Source: Chryseobacterium defluvii (lineage in GTDB: Bacteria; Bacteroidota; Bacteroidia; Flavobacteriales; Weeksellaceae). From it: a DNA stretch of 64,000 nucleotides. Positions 45,204 to 53,754 of this stretch are shown here, piece after piece. Under the pieces are notes generated by a model, which was given only the letters and a program-made list of their open reading frames with translations, did no database searches and had not been told where the DNA came from. The stretch is taken from NCBI RefSeq assembly GCF_014204415.1, contig NZ_JACHLE010000005.1, forward strand, positions 187,145-251,144. Direction: 5' to 3'. Position 1 is the first letter of the stretch, and each line of letters opens with the position of its first letter. Both the position numbers and the translations under genes were made by a program.

Positions 45204-46193
45204 ATGGAAGTTTCTGAAGATTCTTTATTTCAGTCCGTAAAGGAAATCATTAAACAGTCGCGCGAGAAAGTTTTTCGCATAGCGAACTCCACTTTATTGC
45301 TTACCTATTGGCAGATCGGACAACTCATTGTAGAAGATGAGCAAAATGGAAAAGAACGGGCTGCTTATGGGAAATATACTTTAAGGAATCTTTCAGAAAA
45401 ATTGACTTTAGAATTTGGAAAAGGTTTTGATTATACCAATCTCTCCAATATGCGCAGGTTTTATCTCGCTTTTCCAATTGTTGACGCATTGCGTCAACAA
45501 TTGACATGGACTCATTACAGATTATTGTTAAAAGTAGATGATAAGAAAAAAATTGAATATTATATCAATGAATCTATCCAGAATAACTGGAATTCCAGAG
45601 ACCTAAAAAGACAAATCAGCTCTCTTGCTTATGAGAGAGTTTTGGAACATAAAAAATCTCCATCGGAAAATATCCACAGTGTTCTGAAAGACCCTTATAT
45701 TTTTGAATTTTTGGGATTAAAACAAAGTGAGAAAATTTCTGAGAAAGATATTGAATCTGCCATTATTGACCATATCCAAAAATTTCTGCTTGAATTTGGA
45801 AAAGGGTTTGCCTTTGTTGCTAGACAGCAGCATATTTCTACAGATACTTCAGATTTTTATATAGACCTGGTCTTTTATAATTATATCTTAAAATGTTTTG
45901 TAATCATCGACCTGAAAACCGGAGAACTTTCTCATCAGGATATCGGACAGATTGATATGTATGTAAGAATGTATGACGATTTGAAGCGAAATGACGGAGA
46001 TAACCCAACAATAGGAATTTTATTGTGTACTGAAAAAGATGAAACCGTTGTAAAGTACTCTGTACTCAATGACAAAAATAATCTTTTTGCAAGTAAATAT
46101 TTATTATATCTTCCTAAAGAAGAAGAATTAAAACAAATTATTGATCAGGACAGAATTCGTTTTGAATTAGATCGCGACAACAATTTAACTTAA
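45204..46193 (+). CDS. DUF1016 / YhcG-type PD-(D/E)XK nuclease
   Basis: 329 residues from the ATG at 45204. Any longer frame would overlap the transporter gene and the terminator. The N-terminal DUF1016 helix domain has LLTYWQIGQLIVEDEQNG and NLSNMRRFYLAFPIVDALRQ, then LTWTHYRLLLKV. The C-terminal nuclease core has YIDLVFYN and FVIIDLKTGEL, then IGQIDMYVRMYDD. These give the D-(x)n-DxK catalytic set. Family members are solitary nucleases or accessory nucleases of restriction systems. It lies between two POT genes without a methylase. A 29-bp palindrome lies inside it at 45475-45503. Confidence 0.9.
   Translation: MEVSEDSLFQSVKEIIKQSREKVFRIANSTLLLTYWQIGQLIVEDEQNGKERAAYGKYTLRNLSEKLTLEFGKGFDYTNLSNMRRFYLAFPIVDALRQQLTWTHYRLLLKVDDKKKIEYYINESIQNNWNSRDLKRQISSLAYERVLEHKKSPSENIHSVLKDPYIFEFLGLKQSEKISEKDIESAIIDHIQKFLLEFGKGFAFVARQQHISTDTSDFYIDLVFYNYILKCFVIIDLKTGELSHQDIGQIDMYVRMYDDLKRNDGDNPTIGILLCTEKDETVVKYSVLNDKNNLFASKYLLYLPKEEELKQIIDQDRIRFELDRDNNLT
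45475..45503. repeat. 29-bp perfect palindrome inside the DUF1016 gene
   Basis: CAATTGTTGACGCA, one T, then the exact reverse complement of the first arm. It codes for part of IVDALRQQLT and sits at the link to the LTWTHYR segment. A palindrome of this length in a coding region is unusual. Confidence 0.9.
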
Positions 46194-46209
46194 ACCAAAT
46201 TAAATAATT

Positions 46210-47721
46210 ATGAGCTTAACTCTGGAAGAGATACAAAACTTCAAAGGAAAATATCCCAAGCAGATATGGAGCCTTTTTTTCTCTGAAATGTGGGAACGTT
46301 TCTGTTTCTACGGAATGCGTGGAATGCTGGTATTCTTTATGATCTCCCAATTGAATTTCCATGAAAAGGAAGCCAACCTCCAGTATGGGGCTACGCAGGC
46401 TTTCGTATATGCATTCACTTTTATAGGGGGTCTTTTTGCCGATAAGATACTGGGATTCAGAAAATCTCTTTTTTGGGGTGGACTTTTAATGATCGTCGGA
46501 AGTTTGATCCTGGCTGCCGATCCCCACAAATTCTTCTTTTTGGGAATTGCCTTCACGGTCGTGGGAACAGGCTTCTTCAAACCCAATATCTCATCAATGG
46601 TCGGGCAATTGTATAAGCCGAACGATTCAAGAGCAGATGCCGGTTTTTCACTTTTCTATGCCGGGATCAACCTTGGTGCATTACTGGGAGGATATTTATG
46701 CATTGCCATCGGAAAAGGTGAGCTTCTGGAAAATTCCATTCCGGAGAATATGAGATGGAACATTGCCTTCGGGCTTGCGGCCATAGTAATGGTCATCAGT
46801 CTGATCAATTTTGTTTTCACTCAGAAAAGCCTTGGAACCATAGGTTTGCAACCGGGACATCCTTTAGCTGAAATAAAATCGGCTCCCATGCCAAAATGGA
46901 AGGAATACGGAGTATATGTACTATCACTCATTTTTGTTCCGATCATTATGACCATGGTTGCCAAAACGGAATATACTGATTATTTTATGTGGACCATCGG
47001 ACCACTGACTTTGATCTATTTATTTTATGAAATGGGCAAAGTAACTCCTTCAGAGCGTAAAAAGCTTTGGGCAGCTTTGGTATTCATTTTATTTTCTATC
47101 CTGTTCTGGGGAATTTATGAGCAAAGTGGAGGTTCTTTAAGTATTTTCGCTGCCAAGAACCTGAATAATGATCTTCTTGGGCTTGATCCCAATGGCGTTA
47201 ATAATTCAGGAGGAGCATTTTTCATCATCTTCTTAGCTCCGCTTATAGGACTTCTCTGGATCTGGATGAATAGTAAAAAAATAGAACCCAATACCCTTAT
47301 TAAGTTCGGGCTTGGTTTTATATTCCTCGGTGCAGGGTATTATGTTTTATTTGCCACAAGATTGTTTGCCAATGCTGCAGGGATCACTTCATTGAATTTC
47401 TTTACTTTGGCTTTACTGGTTATTACCTTAGGCGAGCTGTGTCTTTCTCCTATCGGATTATCGATCATGACCAAACTTTCCACAAAAAACCTTCAGGGAA
47501 TGATGATGGGAATGTGGTTTCTGGCATCTGCTTACGGACAGTATGTAGCCGGGATCATCGGGGCAAATATGGCTACTGCCAAAGAAGGCTCAACCAATTA
47601 TGATGCATTGATGACTTATACCGAAGGGTATAAACAACTGGGATTATATGCCGTGATTGCAGGTGTGGTATTAATTTTGATATCACCGTATGTAAAAAAA
47701 TTAATGCAAGATGTAAAATAA
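46210..47721 (+). CDS. POT family proton-dependent peptide transporter
   Basis: 503 residues. It has FSEMWERFCFYGMRGMLVFF, YAFTFIGGLFADKILGF, GTGFFKPNISSMVGQLY and GELCLSPIGLSIMTKLS. It has 12-14 membrane helices. It is the shortest of the three POT copies and starts 16 bp after the DUF1016 stop, so these two share a transcript. Confidence 0.93.
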   Translation: MSLTLEEIQNFKGKYPKQIWSLFFSEMWERFCFYGMRGMLVFFMISQLNFHEKEANLQYGATQAFVYAFTFIGGLFADKILGFRKSLFWGGLLMIVGSLILAADPHKFFFLGIAFTVVGTGFFKPNISSMVGQLYKPNDSRADAGFSLFYAGINLGALLGGYLCIAIGKGELLENSIPENMRWNIAFGLAAIVMVISLINFVFTQKSLGTIGLQPGHPLAEIKSAPMPKWKEYGVYVLSLIFVPIIMTMVAKTEYTDYFMWTIGPLTLIYLFYEMGKVTPSERKKLWAALVFILFSILFWGIYEQSGGSLSIFAAKNLNNDLLGLDPNGVNNSGGAFFIIFLAPLIGLLWIWMNSKKIEPNTLIKFGLGFIFLGAGYYVLFATRLFANAAGITSLNFFTLALLVITLGELCLSPIGLSIMTKLSTKNLQGMMMGMWFLASAYGQYVAGIIGANMATAKEGSTNYDALMTYTEGYKQLGLYAVIAGVVLILISPYVKKLMQDVK

Positions 47722-47723
47722 TC

Positions 47724-47748
47724 ATAAGCAAATTATGCTTATTTTTAT
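47724..47748 (+). terminator. Putative terminator after the third POT gene
   Basis: A 7-bp stem (ATAAGCA, loop AATTA, TGCTTAT) is followed by TTTTATT. It is weak and the next gene starts 17 bp later. Confidence 0.45.
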
Positions 47749-47764
47749 TAGTAACTAAAATTCT

Positions 47765-48298
47765 ATGAAAAAATTCCTAAGCATAATTGGCCTGTTATTA
47801 ATAAGTTTAAGTTTTGCACAGGTTCAATGGATGACCATTGAAGAGGCATTAAAAGCGCAAAAAAACAATCCCAAAAAGATCCTTATTGATTTTTATGCAG
47901 ATTGGTGTGGCCCATGCAAAACAATGGATAAAAATACTTACGGGCATCCTATAATTGCTGAAATCCTGAACGGGAATTATTATCCGGTAAAGTTTAACGC
48001 AGAAGAAAAAAGCAGCATTGAAATTTTTGGAAGAACATTTTCTAATACCAATACTGAACAAAAAAGAGGAAGAAATTCTTTACATGAATTTACCCAATAT
48101 ATGAATGTAGGGGCAGTTCCAAGTACCGTTTTCCTGGATGAAAACGGAGGGCCTATCACAATTCTTCAGGGAGAATTATCTGCAAAGGAGCTGGAACCCT
48201 ATCTGGAACTGATATCGAAAGATCTGTACAAAAAGATTAAAACCCGGGAAGAATGGGAAGTTTACCAGAAGAAATTTAAATCTAAGATCAAAGAATAA
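47765..48298 (+). CDS. Secreted thioredoxin-fold protein
   Basis: 177 residues. A signal peptide (MKKFLSIIGLLLISLSFAQ) is followed by a thioredoxin fold with the active-site WCGPC in DFYADWCGPCKTMDK and a cis-Pro region in GAVPSTVFLDE. The cysteine pair implies a redox role in the periplasm, probably as a reductase or folding helper. A hairpin follows. It is close to the POT gene (43 bp) but likely with its own context. Confidence 0.9.
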   Translation: MKKFLSIIGLLLISLSFAQVQWMTIEEALKAQKNNPKKILIDFYADWCGPCKTMDKNTYGHPIIAEILNGNYYPVKFNAEEKSSIEIFGRTFSNTNTEQKRGRNSLHEFTQYMNVGAVPSTVFLDENGGPITILQGELSAKELEPYLELISKDLYKKIKTREEWEVYQKKFKSKIKE

Positions 48299-48302
48299 AA
48301 AC

Positions 48303-48335
48303 AAAAAGACTTTCAACTCAATTGAAGGTCTTTTT
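48303..48335 (+). terminator. Intrinsic terminator after the thioredoxin-like gene
   Basis: A 14-bp stem with one wobble pair (left arm AAAAAGACTTTCAA) is followed by six T's, starting 5 bp after the stop. Confidence 0.85.
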
Positions 48336-48584
48336 TATTGAAGCTATTTAAATTTTTATTCTTGAAATATTAAGATATAATAAGTTGTTAAGAGTACTAA
48401 AATAAGCTTCGCTTTAAGCTTAAAAATCAGAATGATTAATCTTTTAATGATCCTTTATTTCTTAAATCCTCCTTAATGCTTTAAAAATACAAGATACTTT
48501 TTGATAAGTTTAAACAGTCTCCATGGTAAAATGTCCTGATAAATTTTAAATTCTATTCTATTTTTCCGAAATTAGAGCTTTCTT

Positions 48585-49133
48585 ATGAAGGACGTTTTAA
48601 AAAAATATCTAACCATTTTTCTGGTTGCCTTTTGTTCCTGCCTGTTCGCCGGCGCATACGGAATTTTTCATGATCAGATCACCTATACTATTTCACCTGA
48701 ATATTATACAAAATTTAAATTCATTCAGTTCGGTATTGATGAAGAATATTTCAGTACTAGGGTGAAAGTTGCTATTGTAGGATTTCTGGCGACCTGGTGG
48801 TTCGGCATGTTTCTCGGGGTTATTTTAGGTATTTTCGGATTACGTCATCAAAATTGGCGGGCTATGTTTAAGACTTCCCTACAATCAATTCTTATTGCCA
48901 TCCTGATTGCCTTTGTCGTTGGGATCATTGGATTATTATACGGCTGGTTCATACTATCGGGTCAGCCAAAGTCTGAATTTTCCCATTGGTATATTCCGGA
49001 TCATATTGTTGATTTTAAAAGTTTTATATCCGTTGGGTCCATGCATAATTTCAGCTACCTTGGCGGTGTTATCGGATTAATATTTGGTATTATCTATTCT
49101 TATAAAAAATCTTCTGTTGCTTTAATCCGATGA
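48585..49133 (+). CDS. Four-helix membrane protein, function unknown
   Basis: 182 residues with about four membrane helices (near 10-30, 62-85, 95-125, 150-170). No motif I recognise. Its stop overlaps the recG ATG by 4 bp (ATGA), so the two are translationally coupled. It has no visible link to DNA repair. Confidence 0.7.
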   Translation: MKDVLKKYLTIFLVAFCSCLFAGAYGIFHDQITYTISPEYYTKFKFIQFGIDEEYFSTRVKVAIVGFLATWWFGMFLGVILGIFGLRHQNWRAMFKTSLQSILIAILIAFVVGIIGLLYGWFILSGQPKSEFSHWYIPDHIVDFKSFISVGSMHNFSYLGGVIGLIFGIIYSYKKSSVALIR

Positions 49134-51214
49134 CTTTAGAAACCTCTATAGAATACGTCAAGGGAATCGGCCCTGAAAAAGCCAAGCTCATTAAGAATGT
49201 GTTGGGAATCTCTACGGTTGAAGATCTTCTTAATTTCTACCCTATCCGTTATCTGGATAAAAATAAGGTATATAAAGTAGCACAGCTTCAGGAAAGCAAT
49301 CTGGATGTTCAGTTAAAAGGAAAAATAACCCAGGTTCAGGAAATCCAGACCGGGAGAACAAAAAGGCTTACGGCTAAATTCAGTGATGATACCGGGACAA
49401 TGGATCTGGTATGGTTCCAGTATTCCAAATGGATGAAGGAGCAACTTCCCCTTAACCGGGAAATTTATATTTTCGGGAAGATCAATCTTTTTAACAAGCA
49501 GTTCTCTATGCCTCATCCGGAGATAGAAATTGAAGAAAAAAAGGAAAATGACAATCGTTTGAGGCCTATTTATCCAAGCTCGGAAAAACTGACAAAACGA
49601 GGTCTGAATCAGAAATTCTTTCAGACTATTTTAAGGAATATCTGTAAAGAAATTCCCAACCTTATTCAGGAAAACCTGCCGGATTACCTGATAAAAGCAT
49701 TCAAATTCCTTTCCCGGAAAAATACCTATTTAAATATCCATTTTCCAAAAAATACGGAATATTATGAAAAGGCAGATCAAAGATTAAAATTTGAAGAATC
49801 TTTCTTTTTCCAGTTGGGATATGGTTTAAAAAAACTTCATCATAAAACCCAGTCATTCGGGAACCCTTTTCCGATTGTCGGGGATTATTTCACTCATTTT
49901 TATGAGCACCACCTTCCTTTTGAACTGACGAATGCGCAGAAGAGAGTGCTAAAGGAAATACGCCAGGATATGAAGAAGCCTATTCAGATGAACAGACTTT
50001 TGCAGGGCGATGTGGGCTCCGGAAAAACAATGGTCGCTTTACTCACCATGCTGATCGCAATGGATAACGGCTTTCAAAGCTGTATGATGGCGCCTACCGA
50101 AATCCTTGCCCAACAGCATTATAACGGGATAAAAGACCTGTTAAAAGATACTGATATTAAAGTCCGGCTTTTAACCGGATCATCAAAGGCTTCGGAAAGA
50201 AAAATCATCCATGAAGAGCTTGAGAGCGGGGAACTTTCTATTTTGGTAGGAACACATGCCATACTGGAGGATAAGGTCCGTTTTAAAAAGCTTGGATTAG
50301 CCATTATAGATGAGCAGCACAGGTTTGGGGTGGCACAGAGGGCCAAACTTTGGGCTAAGAACAAAATTCCGCCCCATATTCTGGTCATGACAGCTACTCC
50401 TATTCCCAGAACTCTGGCGATGAGCTTCTATTCGGATCTGGATGTTTCCGTTATCGATGAAATGCCCATTGGAAGAAAGCCGATCATTACAGCTCACAGA
50501 CGGGAAAAAGACAGGGTTTTTGTTTACAATTTCTGCCGCGATGAGATCAAAAAAGGACGGCAGGTCTATTTTGTCTATCCGTTAATTGAAGAATCCGAAA
50601 CGCTGGACTATAAAAATCTAATGGAAGGGCTTGACCATGTGATGCAATCCTTCTCCGATTACAATGTAACGATGCTCCACGGAAGAATGAAACCCGATGA
50701 AAAGGATACCGCAATGAATTATTTTGCTTCCGGAAAAGCGGAGATCATGGTAGCCACCACAGTAATAGAGGTAGGAGTAAATGTTCCCAATGCTTCGGTA
50801 ATGGTGATCGAAAGTGCTGAAAGATTCGGATTGTCACAGCTTCACCAGCTGCGCGGACGTGTAGGAAGAGGCGCTGAACAAAGCTACTGCATCCTAATGA
50901 CCTCAGATAAACTCTCAACGGAGAGCCGAACCCGTATTAAAACCATGACTGAAACCAATGACGGATTTAAAATTTCGGAGGTTGATATGCAGCTGCGCGG
51001 GCCGGGCGATATCCTGGGAACCCAGCAAAGCGGCGTGGTAGATTTTAAAAGACTGGATCTGGTACAGGACTCCGCCATCATAAAGACCACAAAAAATGCT
51101 ATAGAAAAAATTCTGGAAACAGATCCCATGTTAAGCAGAGCAGAAAATCTGATCATCAAAAATTATTATATAAAATACTATAAAGGGAAAAACAAATGGG
51201 GTAAAATCTCATAA
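49130..51214 (+). CDS. recG: ATP-dependent DNA helicase RecG
   Basis: 694 residues, the usual length. The N-terminal wedge domain opens SIEYVKGIGPEKAKL and includes the OB fold. Helicase motifs follow: NRLLQGDVGSGKTMVAL (Walker A), MMAPTEILAQQHY, IIDEQHRFGVAQR (DExH), MTATPIPRTLAM, MLHGRMKPDEKD and LHQLRGRVGRG. The enzyme reverses stalled forks and acts on Holliday junctions. Its ATG overlaps the membrane protein gene upstream. No gene is downstream within 600 bp. Confidence 0.97.
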   Translation: MTLETSIEYVKGIGPEKAKLIKNVLGISTVEDLLNFYPIRYLDKNKVYKVAQLQESNLDVQLKGKITQVQEIQTGRTKRLTAKFSDDTGTMDLVWFQYSKWMKEQLPLNREIYIFGKINLFNKQFSMPHPEIEIEEKKENDNRLRPIYPSSEKLTKRGLNQKFFQTILRNICKEIPNLIQENLPDYLIKAFKFLSRKNTYLNIHFPKNTEYYEKADQRLKFEESFFFQLGYGLKKLHHKTQSFGNPFPIVGDYFTHFYEHHLPFELTNAQKRVLKEIRQDMKKPIQMNRLLQGDVGSGKTMVALLTMLIAMDNGFQSCMMAPTEILAQQHYNGIKDLLKDTDIKVRLLTGSSKASERKIIHEELESGELSILVGTHAILEDKVRFKKLGLAIIDEQHRFGVAQRAKLWAKNKIPPHILVMTATPIPRTLAMSFYSDLDVSVIDEMPIGRKPIITAHRREKDRVFVYNFCRDEIKKGRQVYFVYPLIEESETLDYKNLMEGLDHVMQSFSDYNVTMLHGRMKPDEKDTAMNYFASGKAEIMVATTVIEVGVNVPNASVMVIESAERFGLSQLHQLRGRVGRGAEQSYCILMTSDKLSTESRTRIKTMTETNDGFKISEVDMQLRGPGDILGTQQSGVVDFKRLDLVQDSAIIKTTKNAIEKILETDPMLSRAENLIIKNYYIKYYKGKNKWGKIS

Positions 51215-51810
51215 AAAACCGCAAAAAGATAAATCTTTCCGCGGCCCCTTATAAAACTGTTATTTAAGAAGAAATTACTTTTGACCTGTTTTACTTATTA
51301 AAAAATCCTGCAGCTAATATTTTGTGAAATGGTTTTGAAAATATTTATATTATTATTTGAAAAGGCGTTATAAGCTGCAGTATTATGGATAAAAAAAACA
51401 AAATGAATTATGTTCCCAACTTGCTTATTATAAAAACTAACTGATGTGGTTAAAGGAAATAAAAATGAAACGAATCGTCCTTTAACCTTATGAGTTTTCA
51501 TGATTGTACCGTTTTGTTTAAAGATCTTCTACGCTTTTTAATTGGAAAATGATATAATTCATTTTGTTTAAACTAACATTGTGATTTATATTTATTTTTA
51601 GCTTTCTTAATTAAAATGATCTGCTCTGCTTATTTATTATTTTACAGATAGGTCTGTATTGCTGTTTTACGTCTACAAAATTGATAATATAGGGATTAAA
51701 ACCTTTTATATGATTACATTCAATCTTTATAAAATTTTCACCTTTATGTGAATATTATGCGATAAATACTATTCTTTTTCTTTGAAAATCATGTATTTTT
51801 TTCTTATCTC
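51215..51810. other. Intergenic stretch, no supported gene
   Basis: AT-rich, 596 bp. It has an imperfect inverted repeat just after recG (51224-51249, CCGC..GCGG ends) that could end transcripts. A 67-codon minus-strand frame at 51298-51501 lacks a signal, domain or coding bias that I can see. The AraC-receiver transcript would end into it. Confidence 0.4.
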
Positions 51811-52257
51811 TCACACCTTCATGATGAAATTATCCTTATTCAGTCCGGATGTGTAATATTGCCAGTTCACGGTAATAATTTCTGTCAGGATTCTTTTCAG
51901 GGCAGCATATTCATCAGGCTTTTTCATACAGATATTGGCCCCTTTTACAAAAACCTCCTCCACTTCGTCTTCGGACAGATGTTCCGAATAAATAACATTC
52001 ACCATACTGTTGAGCCTGAAGTCCGCTTTTATATCCTCCAGACATTTCAGACTGTCTCTTCCGGGAATATGATAATTCATAAATAAAATATCCGGAATCA
52101 GAGCTTCCTCACTGTTCAAGTATTCCATCAGATGTTCCCCATTATGAAAAGTCTGAATCTTAACCCCTATCTTCAGATCTTTACATATGTTTTTAAAAAA
52201 TATCAGATTGCCTTCATCATAATCCGTCACTATAACATTAAGATATTCTTTATTCAT
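51811..52257 (-). CDS. Receiver-domain protein with Asn at the phospho-acceptor position
   Basis: 148 residues, one receiver fold. The acidic pair is in VTDYDEGN (about 11-17). The beta-3 motif DILFMNYHIPGRD has Asn61 where Asp is expected (compare the usual FLDLNMPG). Ser is in VIYSEHL and Lys in NICMKKP. No output domain is present. It overlaps the AraC-type gene by 8 bp on the same strand, so they are one operon. With Asn it may be a phosphorylation-independent binding partner (inference). Confidence 0.85.
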   Translation of the reverse strand: MNKEYLNVIVTDYDEGNLIFFKNICKDLKIGVKIQTFHNGEHLMEYLNSEEALIPDILFMNYHIPGRDSLKCLEDIKADFRLNSMVNVIYSEHLSEDEVEEVFVKGANICMKKPDEYAALKRILTEIITVNWQYYTSGLNKDNFIMKV

Positions 52258-52831
52258 AAAGCATTTGAGAATTAAGTACCAGGCTTTGTGCCTTTCTTCT
52301 TTTGGTTACGATCTTCTGGTACTGGGAAGGGGTAATACCTGTTGTATTTTTAAATTGCGTACTCAGATGGGCAACACTGGAATAATTAAGTTTATCTGCA
52401 ATTTCCGTCAGGCTTTGCTTATTGCTGATTATTAATTCCTTGGCATACTCTATTTTTTGCAGGATAATGAAATTTTCTATGGAAGTATGGGTAATTTCCG
52501 AAAACAGGTTAGACAGGTATCCATAGCTGTGATTGAGTTTTTCAGCAATATAAATAGAGGCCTTCACAGGAATAATATCATCAGAGAAAACCAATTCTAC
52601 GATTGCATCTTTGATCTTCTGCACCAAAGTTGTTTTCTGGTTTTCTATGATTTCAATGCCATAATCTTCAAGGTTTTTCTTGAAAACATTATGCTGCTCC
52701 TGGGTAAATGACTCATAAAACTCCACTTCCCCAAAGTTCAGCAGCCGGTATTTCAAGCCCTGTTCTTTTAGTTTCTCATCCAATACTTTCTTACAGAGAG
52801 CATTGAAATCAAATTTTACGTACATTTTCAT
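52250..52831 (-). CDS. AraC-family regulator
   Basis: 193 residues. The C-terminal two-HTH AraC domain (about 90-180) has YLSNLFSEITHTSIENFIIL, AKELIISNKQSLTEIADKLN and SSVAHLSTQFKNTTGITPSQY. The short N-terminal region (KFDFNALCKKVLDEKLKEQG) is not a typical cupin. It overlaps the receiver gene by 8 bp. An inverted repeat (52869-52888) lies 38 bp upstream and could be its own site. Confidence 0.88.
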   Translation of the reverse strand: MKMYVKFDFNALCKKVLDEKLKEQGLKYRLLNFGEVEFYESFTQEQHNVFKKNLEDYGIEIIENQKTTLVQKIKDAIVELVFSDDIIPVKASIYIAEKLNHSYGYLSNLFSEITHTSIENFIILQKIEYAKELIISNKQSLTEIADKLNYSSVAHLSTQFKNTTGITPSQYQKIVTKRRKAQSLVLNSQMLYE

Positions 52832-52868
52832 CCTAGTATAAGTGTGTTAAATTTTTAGTAAATATAGT

Positions 52869-52888
52869 ACTTTATTTCAAAATAAAGT
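52869..52888. promoter_or_regulatory. Inverted repeat upstream of the AraC-type gene
   Basis: ACTTTATTT, CA, AAATAAAGT: 9-bp arms, 38 bp upstream of the ATG at 52831. It could be a binding site for a dimer. AT-rich repeats arise easily by chance. Confidence 0.3.
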
Positions 52889-53127
52889 GAAATAGAAAAA
52901 CTTTTTTAATAAAATCTTATAAACGCAAAAAACTCCTGCATTATTGAATACAGGAATTTAAACACTAAGGATGAAAAAAAATATACTGATAAAAAGCTAA
53001 AATAGCTTAAAACCAAGCATATGAATGTATTTTATTGAATGTGATTTGGTTCTGATACAAAGTTGCAACAAAAACAAACATCACTTGTTATAGAATTATA
53101 ATGAAATGTTACAGAATTTTAAGTCAT

Positions 53128-53631
53128 TTATTTGTGAAATATAAATTCCATTAAATAATCGTCCATAAAAAAATTATTCCCTATGTGGAAAATGCCTTCA
53201 TCATATATCTTATAGCCTTGGGATTCGTAGAATTTTTTTGCAGAGTTATGCTTATTGACATTCAGAATGATCCTTCCTTCTCCCCTTTCCTTTACTTTTT
53301 GCTTCAAAAACTCCAAAGCGCCTTTACCGAATCCTTTTCCTTTACTTTCGGGAACTAAATAAATACGATGGAGCTTTGTGGTTCCTTCCTCATACCCATG
53401 CTCATATCCGATAAAACCTTCGAATGAATTATTATTTTCATCAAGAATCAGATAATAATGAAATTCCGGGTTTTGCAAATGGGCAGAAATCTCCTCCTCA
53501 GAATACATTGTACCCAGCATATATTCTAATTGCTCATTGGAAAGTATCTCCGCATAGGTGTTTTCCCATGATTTTCTCGCCAGATCCTGAATCAGGGCGA
53601 TATCTTTTTCTGCTGCCTTAATTAGCTCCAT
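53128..53631 (-). CDS. GNAT family N-acetyltransferase
   Basis: 167 residues from the ATG at 53631 (MELIKAAEKDIALIQDLARK). The longer frame to 53673 adds 14 residues with no family match. The acetyl-CoA motif is LVPESKGKGFGKGALEFL (about 94-111), then the late GNAT strand with NKHNSAKKFYESQGY. The substrate is unknown. Confidence 0.88.
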   Translation of the reverse strand: MELIKAAEKDIALIQDLARKSWENTYAEILSNEQLEYMLGTMYSEEEISAHLQNPEFHYYLILDENNNSFEGFIGYEHGYEEGTTKLHRIYLVPESKGKGFGKGALEFLKQKVKERGEGRIILNVNKHNSAKKFYESQGYKIYDEGIFHIGNNFFMDDYLMEFIFHK

Positions 53632-53754
53632 AATTTTCCGAATTAAAAAAGTGAAAAGCGGAAAGCTCTTCACTATGTATTACATATGAATATAAATTCT
53701 CCATTGAGAATGACAAAATAATAAAATTAAACTTTTTTCTTATTGAATATTCAT

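Noticed and set aside
51298-51501. 67-codon minus-strand frame in the gap after recG
   Set aside because: No signal, domain or codon pattern above background; AT-rich random-looking translation.
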